This document shows, in pieces, positions 1-5,500 of a DNA stretch of 6,697 nt (position 1 is the stretch's first letter; the number at the start of each line of letters is the position of its first letter). This DNA is from Betaproteobacteria bacterium. GTDB taxonomy: Bacteria > Pseudomonadota > Gammaproteobacteria > Burkholderiales > SG8-39. Position numbers and translations under genes: made by a program. Where the stretch lies: contig QYQC01000070.1 in NCBI GenBank assembly GCA_007280315.1, positions 1 to 6,697 on the forward strand, given 5' to 3'. The notes below the pieces were generated by a model. It searched no databases. It saw only the letters and a list, made by a program, of their open reading frames with translations, and was not told the DNA's origin.

Positions 1-1
1 T

Positions 2-77
2 GCGGGAGTAGCTCAGTTGGTAGAGCGCAACCTTGCCAAGGTTGAGGTCGAGAGTTCGAGACTCTTCTCCCGCTCCA
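2..77 (+). tRNA. tRNA-Gly (anticodon GCC)
   Basis: This is a 76-nt glycine tRNA gene that reads GGC codons (and GGU by wobble). The 7-bp acceptor stem pairs 2-8 (GCGGGAG) with 67-73 (CTCCCGC). The discriminator base is T74, and CCA is encoded at 75-77. The anticodon stem pairs 28-32 with 40-44, and the loop presents GCC at 35-37. The D-arm motif AGCTCAGTTGGTAGAGC and the T-loop TTCGAGA are both intact. It is the first of three tRNA genes on the same strand. The order Gly-Cys-Leu matches the E. coli glyW-cysT-leuZ operon, so co-transcription from a promoter left of the window is likely. The gene starts at base 2, so no promoter is visible. Confidence 0.97.
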
Positions 78-177
78 AGTTTCAAAGGGAAAGCGCGCGG
101 CGGATGTTGATGCAGGCCGCAGGCGCGTTCCCCTGTTTGTTCAAATTTCCGTTGCGCCTGGCCGACGCAACCGAGAC
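78..177 (+). other. Spacer between tRNA-Gly and tRNA-Cys with an inverted repeat
   Basis: These 100 nt hold no gene. A perfect 7-bp inverted repeat, CAGGCGC at 120-126 and GCGCCTG at 154-160, could form a hairpin with a 27-nt loop in the transcript. A weaker alternative pairs GGGAA at 87-91 with TTCCC at 128-132. The loop is AT-rich and no T-run follows, so this does not look like a terminator. A role in maturation of the polycistronic tRNA transcript is possible but is only inference. Confidence 0.4.
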
Positions 178-251
178 GGCGGGGTGGCAGAGTGGTCATG
201 CAGCGGCCTGCAAAGCCGTGTACGCCGGTTCGATTCCGACCCCCGCCTCCA
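178..251 (+). tRNA. tRNA-Cys (anticodon GCA)
   Basis: This is a 74-nt cysteine tRNA gene. The acceptor stem pairs 178-184 (GGCGGGG) with 241-247 (CCCCGCC). T248 is the discriminator and CCA is encoded at 249-251. The anticodon stem pairs 203-207 with 215-219, ending in a G-T pair, and the 7-nt loop carries GCA at 210-212. The T-loop TTCGATT is canonical. The U discriminator is a known identity element for bacterial cysteinyl-tRNA synthetase, which supports the call. It lies in the middle of the Gly-Cys-Leu cluster and is probably processed from the same transcript. Confidence 0.97.
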
Positions 252-330
252 AACCCCTTCAGTGGTCGCGCCCGTCATTCACGCTTACGCTATGCCGTAG
301 CCCCCAGCCTCCAGTATCATTCGCCTGTTC

Positions 331-420
331 GCCAGGGTGGTGAAATTGGTATACACAGCGGGCTTAAAACCCGCCGCCGCTAATCCCGGCATGCCGGTTC
401 GATTCCGGTCCCTGGCACCA
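331..420 (+). tRNA. tRNA-Leu (anticodon UAA)
   Basis: This is a 90-nt class II leucine tRNA gene that reads UUA and UUG. The acceptor stem pairs 331-337 (GCCAGGG) with 410-416 (CCCTGGC). A417 is the discriminator, as leucyl-tRNA synthetase requires, and CCA is encoded at 418-420. The anticodon stem pairs 358-362 with 370-374, and the anticodon TAA is at 365-367. A long variable arm is present, pairing 376-379 with 387-390. The T-arm at 393-409 has loop TTCGATT. It is the last gene of the cluster. The bases that follow (421 onward) contain a strong hairpin that may end the operon. Confidence 0.97.
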
Positions 421-484
421 GTCTGCCGCCGTGTGCGCTACTGACTCCGGCGGGTTTCGACAATATCGATTGATGTGGTTGTTC

Positions 485-519
485 GCGGCATTTCCGACGC
501 AGTCCCGAAATGCCGCTTT
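485..519 (+). terminator. Candidate intrinsic terminator of the tRNA operon
   Basis: A perfect 10-bp stem pairs GCGGCATTTC (485-494) with GAAATGCCGC (507-516) around a 12-nt loop, and TTT follows at 517-519. It lies 64 nt after the CCA end of tRNA-Leu, which is a suitable place to stop tRNA transcription before tpsB. The T-run is short, so intrinsic termination may be weak. The hairpin could also act as a 3' processing or stability element, or as part of a leader if tpsB is read from an upstream promoter. Confidence 0.5.
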
Positions 520-580
520 GAGCAATGCTGCCGGTGTTGTTTCCACTGTGACAAAAGCACGCTCCGCCTGCTGCCATTTT

Positions 581-609
581 TTGCATATTGGGACGAAACG
601 GCATATATT
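581..609 (+). promoter_or_regulatory. Possible sigma70 promoter for tpsB
   Basis: TTGCAT at 581-586 and TATATT at 604-609 are spaced by 17 nt. The -10 box matches the consensus at five of six positions; the -35 box matches at only three, all in the TTG core. The surrounding bases are AT-rich compared with the flanking genes. Transcription would start near 616, giving a tpsB leader of about 125 nt that includes the 654-673 hairpin. This is a visual match only. Confidence 0.3.
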
Positions 610-653
610 GGCAGTCGAATCATTGCGACGCGTAACTTGGGCAATTTCCGGCG

Positions 654-673
654 TACCGCGCTATCCAGCGGTA
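654..673 (+). other. Small inverted repeat in the tpsB leader
   Basis: TACCGC (654-659) and GCGGTA (668-673) form a perfect 6-bp stem around an 8-nt loop. An alternative 4-bp pairing, CGCT at 659-662 with AGCG at 667-670, shares part of it. It lies between the candidate promoter and the tpsB start. It could be an operator half-site pair or an RNA hairpin, and nothing in the sequence decides between these. Confidence 0.3.
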
Positions 674-740
674 ACATCAGAAATCCCGCAGCAACGCCTT
701 GATTGGCAAAATACTGCGGCAACAATTGAGAAATCGAAAT

Positions 741-2411
741 ATGAAAACAATAAACTCGGGCCGCGCGCTGGTGCTGTCGCTGGCGTTCATGTTGACCGCA
801 CCCTGTGTTGCACAGGATGAGCGTTTTGACATTGTCCGTTTTCAAGTCGAAGGCAACACGTTGTTGCCGGAGGCGGAGGTGCAGCGCATCATTGCGCCGC
901 TGGTGGGGCCGAAGCGCGTGTATGGCGACATTCAGAAGGCGCTGGAGGCGCTCGAGGGGGCGTACCGCAAGGCCGGATTCAGCACGGTTCAGGTGTTTGT
1001 GCCGGAGCAGGAGCTGACTACCGGCGTAGTGCGCCTGGACGTAACCGAAGGCGTACTGGGCAAGGTCCTGGTCGAAGGCAACCGGTATTTCGATACCGCC
1101 AACGTGCGTGCGGGCCTGCCCGCACTGAGAGAGGGCAAAGCGCCGAATCTGCGCGAGTTGTCGGAGAATATTCAGCTTTCGAACGAGAACCCTGCGAAAC
1201 AGGTCGAAGTCACGCTGGGCGTAAGCGAGGAAGAGGGCAAGGTTGACGCCAAGGTGGCGGTAACCGAAGAGAATCCCCAGCGCGCATTCATGACCCTGGA
1301 TGGGACCGGCACCGCGGCCACCGGGCGTTCGCGCATGGGGGTCGCTTATCAAAACGCGAACCTGTTCAAACTCGATCACACGCTGACCCTCGCCTATACC
1401 GGTTCGCCGGACGTACCGGCCGGGGTCAAGGTCGATATATTCAGTATCGGCTATCGCGTACCCCTGTACCGCAGCGGTGACAGTCTGGATTTCATTTACG
1501 GCAAATCGAGCGTGAACACGCCCAGTTCGTCACCCACGCTGGGTGGTGCGCTCGGCATCGTCGGCAAGGGCGACGTATTCGGTGCCCGCTGGAATCACTA
1601 TTTCCCGCGGCAGGGTGAATACTCGTCGAAGCTGATTTACGGCATCGACTACAAGTACATCAACGCGCGCTGCTCCACCGGATTGCCCCCCAGCGTGACG
1701 CCGGTCGGTATCGACCCGCCGACGCCGCTGATCGCGAGCTGCGTGCCCTACACGACACGTCCCTTGAGCATTACCTACACCGGACAAAAGCAAAGTCCGG
1801 GGCGCTCGATTGAATACACCATCGGCATGGCCTATAACGTGGCGCTGGGCTCGCGCTACACCAACACTGCCGCTGCTGCAGGCAGCGAAGATCGCTATTC
1901 CTACCTGACCAGCGGCAATCGTCCGACGAGCGACGACTTCACCGTACTGCGCCTGGGCGGCAGCTACCTGAAAGCGATGACAAGCGACTGGCAGGTACGC
2001 ATCGCCGCCAGCGGCCAGTACGCGGGCAATCCTCTGGTAGCGGCGGAGCAGTTCGGACTGGCGGGCTCCACGGCGGTGCGGGGTTTCACCGAGCGCGCCG
2101 CAGCGAGCGACAGCGGCTATTTGGCCAATGCCGAGATCTATTCACCCGAATTGGCGAAGATGTCCGGGATCACCGGCAATTTGCGCGCGCTGGCGTTCTA
2201 CGATTTTGCGCGCGGCTTCAACAACAATATCGCGGGTTCGACCACGCCCAGGGCGATAGGAATTGCCAGCGTTGGCGCCGGTCTGCGCTATACGCGAGGC
2301 AAGGATTTCAGCCTGCGATTCGATTTGGCACAAGTAATCGACGCCGGTCCGCCCAACACCAAGGCGCGCGGCGACTGGCGCGGTCATGTCAATCTGATGC
2401 TCGGTTTCTAG
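741..2411 (+). CDS. TpsB outer-membrane transporter, ShlB/FhaC/HecB family
   Basis: This 556-residue protein is the pore and recognition partner of a two-partner (type Vb) secretion system. A Sec signal peptide spans residues 1 to about 24, with a hydrophobic core (LVLSLAFMLTA) and likely cleavage after CVA. POTRA domain 1 covers about residues 28-104 (starting FDIVRFQVEGN, ending VTEG). POTRA domain 2 covers about 105-180. The rest, about 180-556, is rich in alternating beta-strand patterns and is the barrel. The conserved VRGF motif of the long inward loop L6 is at residues 446-449. The last residue is phenylalanine (MLGF), the usual outer-membrane beta-signal ending. Length is normal for the family. 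ATG 741 was chosen over an in-frame TTG at 699 because the signal peptide starts cleanly there; the upstream GAGA at 728-731 is a weak ribosome binding site. Almost nothing lies between the signal peptide and POTRA 1, so the usual plug helix seems absent. Its substrate is most likely the product of the gene 129 nt downstream. Confidence 0.93.
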   Translation: MKTINSGRALVLSLAFMLTAPCVAQDERFDIVRFQVEGNTLLPEAEVQRIIAPLVGPKRVYGDIQKALEALEGAYRKAGFSTVQVFVPEQELTTGVVRLDVTEGVLGKVLVEGNRYFDTANVRAGLPALREGKAPNLRELSENIQLSNENPAKQVEVTLGVSEEEGKVDAKVAVTEENPQRAFMTLDGTGTAATGRSRMGVAYQNANLFKLDHTLTLAYTGSPDVPAGVKVDIFSIGYRVPLYRSGDSLDFIYGKSSVNTPSSSPTLGGALGIVGKGDVFGARWNHYFPRQGEYSSKLIYGIDYKYINARCSTGLPPSVTPVGIDPPTPLIASCVPYTTRPLSITYTGQKQSPGRSIEYTIGMAYNVALGSRYTNTAAAAGSEDRYSYLTSGNRPTSDDFTVLRLGGSYLKAMTSDWQVRIAASGQYAGNPLVAAEQFGLAGSTAVRGFTERAAASDSGYLANAEIYSPELAKMSGITGNLRALAFYDFARGFNNNIAGSTTPRAIGIASVGAGLRYTRGKDFSLRFDLAQVIDAGPPNTKARGDWRGHVNLMLGF

Positions 2412-2471
2412 TGCGTGGAACGACGGCATACCCGATCATGCGAATACTGGGACGTTGTTTGACGTTCGAGC

Positions 2472-2525
2472 GCCACCAGGTGGCAAATGCGAATCGGTGC
2501 AAAGTGACCCTTTGCAGCCGCATTT
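2472..2525 (+). promoter_or_regulatory. Structured RNA leader between tpsB and tpsA
   Basis: Two inverted repeats lie side by side. The first pairs GCCAC (2472-2476) with GTGGC (2480-2484) around CAG. The second has an outer stem AAATGCG (2485-2491) with CGCATTT (2519-2525) and an inner stem TGCAAAG (2498-2504) with CTTTGCA (2510-2516), around the 5-nt loop TGACC. The inner stem is set off by an internal loop of 6 and 2 nt. Every stem is a perfect match. The structure ends 5 nt before the tpsA ribosome binding site. No T-run follows, so it is not a normal intrinsic terminator. Plausible roles are adjusting the TpsB:TpsA ratio by mRNA processing or stability, or controlling translation of tpsA. 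No riboswitch class was recognised. Confidence 0.55.
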
Positions 2526-2530
2526 AGATA

Positions 2531-2534
2531 GAGG
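2531..2534 (+). promoter_or_regulatory. Ribosome binding site of tpsA
   Basis: GAGG at 2531-2534 lies 6 nt before the ATG at 2541. The match and spacing are good, much better than for tpsB. This fixes the tpsA start and suits a secreted substrate needed in excess of its transporter. Confidence 0.75.
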
Positions 2535-2540
2535 TAAATC

Positions 2541-5500
2541 ATGTCCAACCAACTGACGATCAACCTTCCGCTGCGCAAGCGCCTCATCGTTGCCGCAATA
2601 TCGGCCTGCTTCGCGAGCGCACCGGCCTGGTCCAATCCGACCAACCCCCAGGTGGTCAACGGCAGCGCGAGTTTCAGCCAAAACGGCAATCTGCTGAAGG
2701 TCACCAATAGCGCCGGCGCCATCATCAACTGGAATACCTTTTCCATCGGCGCCAACGAAACTACGCGCTTTGAGCAGCCCTCGGCTGCGAGCAGCGTTCT
2801 CAACCGCGTGCTTGCCAATGACCCGTCCGTGTTGCTCGGTACGCTGAGTTCAAACGGCCGCGTGTGGCTGATCAATCCGGCCGGAATCATGGTGGGGCAG
2901 GGTGCGCGCATCGACGTAGGCGGGTTCGTCGCGAGCACGCTCAATGTGAGGAACGAGGATTTTCTCGCCGGCCGGCTGAACTTCCAGGCTACGCCCAATG
3001 CGGGCAGGATCGACAACAGCGGCCGCATCACCACACCCAGCGGCGGCAGTGTTTATCTCATCGCACCGGAAGTAACCAACAAAGGCATTATCAGCGCCCC
3101 GAATGGCGAAGTTCTGCTCGCTGCGGGTCAGACGGTGCAACTCCTGGATACCGGCACGCCCGGGGTCAAGGTGGAGATAACCGGAAACGAAGGCAGCGCC
3201 ACGAATCTGGGCGAGATCGTTGCGGACGCGGGCCGCATCGGCATGGCCGGAGTGCTGGTCAAGAACAGCGGCCTGCTCAATGCCTCCAGCGTCACCAGAG
3301 AAGGCGGACGCGTGTTCCTCAAAGCAAGCAAAGACATCACCCTCGATGCTGCCTCGGAGATCAAGGCGGATGGCGGAAACGCAGGGAACGGTGGCACCAT
3401 CCTGGCATTGGCGGACGACACGACTTATGTCGATGGCAGCGTCAGCGCCAGAGGCGGCAGCCAGTCTGGCGACGGCGGCTTCGTCGAAACTTCCGGTGCG
3501 CATGTCAAGGTTGCTGACACCGCGCGCATCGCGTCGCTCGCACCGAACGGCAAGGCCGGTACCTGGCTGATCGATCCGGCCAACTACACCATCGCTGCCA
3601 GCGGTGGCGACATCACCGGCGCCTCTCTCGGCACCGCGCTCAACGCGGGCGATATTTCGATTCTCAGCAGCCAGGGCACCGTCAATACCGCTGGCAATGG
3701 CGACATCTTTGTTAATGACGGTATCTCGTGGAACAGTCCAAACAGCCTTACGCTGACTGCAGTACGCGATATCAACGTCAACCAATCGATCGCCAATACG
3801 GGCCTGGGCGGCGTAAACCTCAACGCCACTGGCGACATAAACATTACTAGCCGCAATGTCTCCACCAGCGGACCCGTAGCGGTAACGGCGGCCAATCTCA
3901 ACGTGGTGTCAAGTACTGCACCGGCGTTGTTGAAAGGGGCCAGCATGACCGCCACTATCAGCGGCAATATCATAGTCACGGCAAGCGCGGCGGGTGCAGC
4001 ACGCATGGTAGCCACATCAGGGTCGCAGACGATCAGCGCAAGTGGAATCATCGTACAGGGCGGCCCTGGCGGAACGAACAATTTTGCGGAAATCAGCAGC
4101 AGCAGCGGAAACCAGAGTATTTCGGTTGGAAATGCCGGATTGACCTTGAATGGCGGCGGTGGTGGCGCGCTCGACACTGACAATTATGCGCTGGTGGCCC
4201 AAATCGGCACCGCCGCAACCAGCCAGACGATTACGGTGAACGCGGGCGGATTTATCAGCATGACCGGCGGCTCTTCGGGCCTGTCAAATGTCGGGTCGTC
4301 ACACGGCAGCAGGGCGCTGATTCAGTCGGACGGCGGATCGCAGCAAATCACCTTTGGCGCAGGCGGCTCAATCTTTCTCACCGGCGGGACCAGCGGCAGT
4401 CGTGCATTCGCGCAAATCTACGCATCGACCGGTCCGCAGACGATCAGCGGTTACCCAACCATTTCGCTCACCGGGGGAGCAAGCGGCGGTGTGGCCGGCG
4501 AAGGGAACTATGCGCAGATATTTGGAAACGCCGGGCAGTCGATTACCGCCAGCGCGATTCACCTTGACGGCGGCTCAGGGAATTCCAACCGCGCTACGCT
4601 CGAAGCCTACGGTACGCAAACGATTGACGTCAACGGGCTCGGCGTTCACCTTAAGGGTGGAAGCGCCGGTTCGGACAATTACGCGGGCATCCGCCAGAAC
4701 AGCACGACACTCGGCAGTCAAAGCATCATCCTTCGCGCCAGCGGCGCGGTAATGGAGCTTCAAGGCGGCAGCGGCAACGGCAATTCAAGCACCAGCGTGC
4801 CGGACGAATGCAATCTGGGTGGCGTCAACACATACTGTCGCGGCATGACCACCAGCAATAATCAGGCGTTTATCCGCAACAATTTTGGTCCCCAGACCAT
4901 CGACTTCCAGCAGGGCGGTGCGCTAAGTCTGACTGGCGGTTCCGTCGGCTTGCGCAATCATGCCGCCATCAACAATAGTTCCACCGGCGTGCAGACAATA
5001 ACCTCTACGCTCGGCAACTTCGCGAATATAGTGCTGACCGGTGGCGCATCCGGCGGCGGCCAGGCAACCGATACCGACCCGCTGTTGCCGCCACCTGCGC
5101 CCGGTTCGGGACTCAGCAACGCTGTTCCCGCAGTATTGCCCAATAGCCAGCCGATCTATGTGCGCAACGACGCTTTCATTAAAGCGGAAAACGCGACCGT
5201 TACCACGCGCCAAACTATCCGTGGTGGTTTAATCGGGCTTTCCGGCGCCGGAAACGCGACGACATTCGGTGGGGCGTACATCACGGCGCCGGCGCAGGAT
5301 ATACGCGCTAGCGGCGATCTTCTGCTATTGGGTGGCGCCGGTGACAGTTCCGGCGGTTCGCCGACGACGGCTGCTGTCATTACCAATCCAAACGGTTCAA
5401 CCGACGTACAGTTGACTGTCGGCGGCAAACTGACCTTGGCGGGCGGGACCGGCCGTGGCTCGGGCGCCTTGATCGGTTCGCGCTACGATCAGATTACGAA

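Larger units (their letters stand above)
421..740 (+). other. Non-coding region between the tRNA cluster and tpsB
   Basis: This 320-nt stretch separates the tRNA operon from the secretion genes. I see no convincing gene in it. The short open frames on both strands lack family motifs, ribosome binding sites and any consistent coding signal. It holds a perfect 10-bp hairpin near its left end, a possible promoter in a locally AT-rich segment near the middle, and a small hairpin 67 nt before the tpsB start. An in-frame TTG at 699 could extend tpsB by 14 codons, but the ATG at 741 fits the signal peptide better. Confidence 0.6.

Noticed and set aside
17..383. Plus-strand open frames (108 and 63 codons) running through the three tRNA genes
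   Set aside because: They consist mostly of tRNA sequence and cannot be independent protein genes.
364..604. Two minus-strand open frames (60 and 74 codons) overlapping tRNA-Leu
   Set aside because: They read antisense through the tRNA and give the GPESNRH and GTGIEPACRD strings often seen as spurious annotations over bacterial Leu/Ser tRNA genes. They have no ribosome binding site and the tRNA call is certain.
431..820. A 129-codon plus-strand open frame in the tpsB leader
   Set aside because: It overlaps the tpsB start in another frame, has no ribosome binding site or family motif, and runs through the candidate terminator and promoter.
438..1379. A 313-codon minus-strand open frame covering the leader and the first part of tpsB
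   Set aside because: It is antisense to a clear TpsB coding frame and has no recognisable domain. Its Arg/Gln/His/Leu-rich composition is typical of the reverse shadow of a high-GC gene.
2470..2525. A cyclic di-GMP-I (GEMM) riboswitch in the tpsB-tpsA gap, suggested by GGCAAA followed by GCAAAG
   Set aside because: The two short strings resemble parts of the GEMM core, but the stem between them and the downstream tetraloop-receptor side are missing, and the bases form a different, simpler nested hairpin.
2485..2525. An intrinsic terminator after tpsB
   Set aside because: The hairpin has no T-run. CGCATTTAGATAG follows, and the tpsA ribosome binding site is 5 nt away, so transcription is expected to continue into tpsA.
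2408..3034. A 208-codon minus-strand open frame over the intergenic gap and the tpsA start
   Set aside because: It is a shadow of the tpsA N-terminus with no domain features, and it would be convergent with tpsB with no separate signal.
2850..3785. A 311-codon minus-strand open frame opposite tpsA
   Set aside because: It lies wholly within the tpsA frame, which is supported by a signal peptide, the TPS domain and a good ribosome binding site. No motif was seen in the antisense product.
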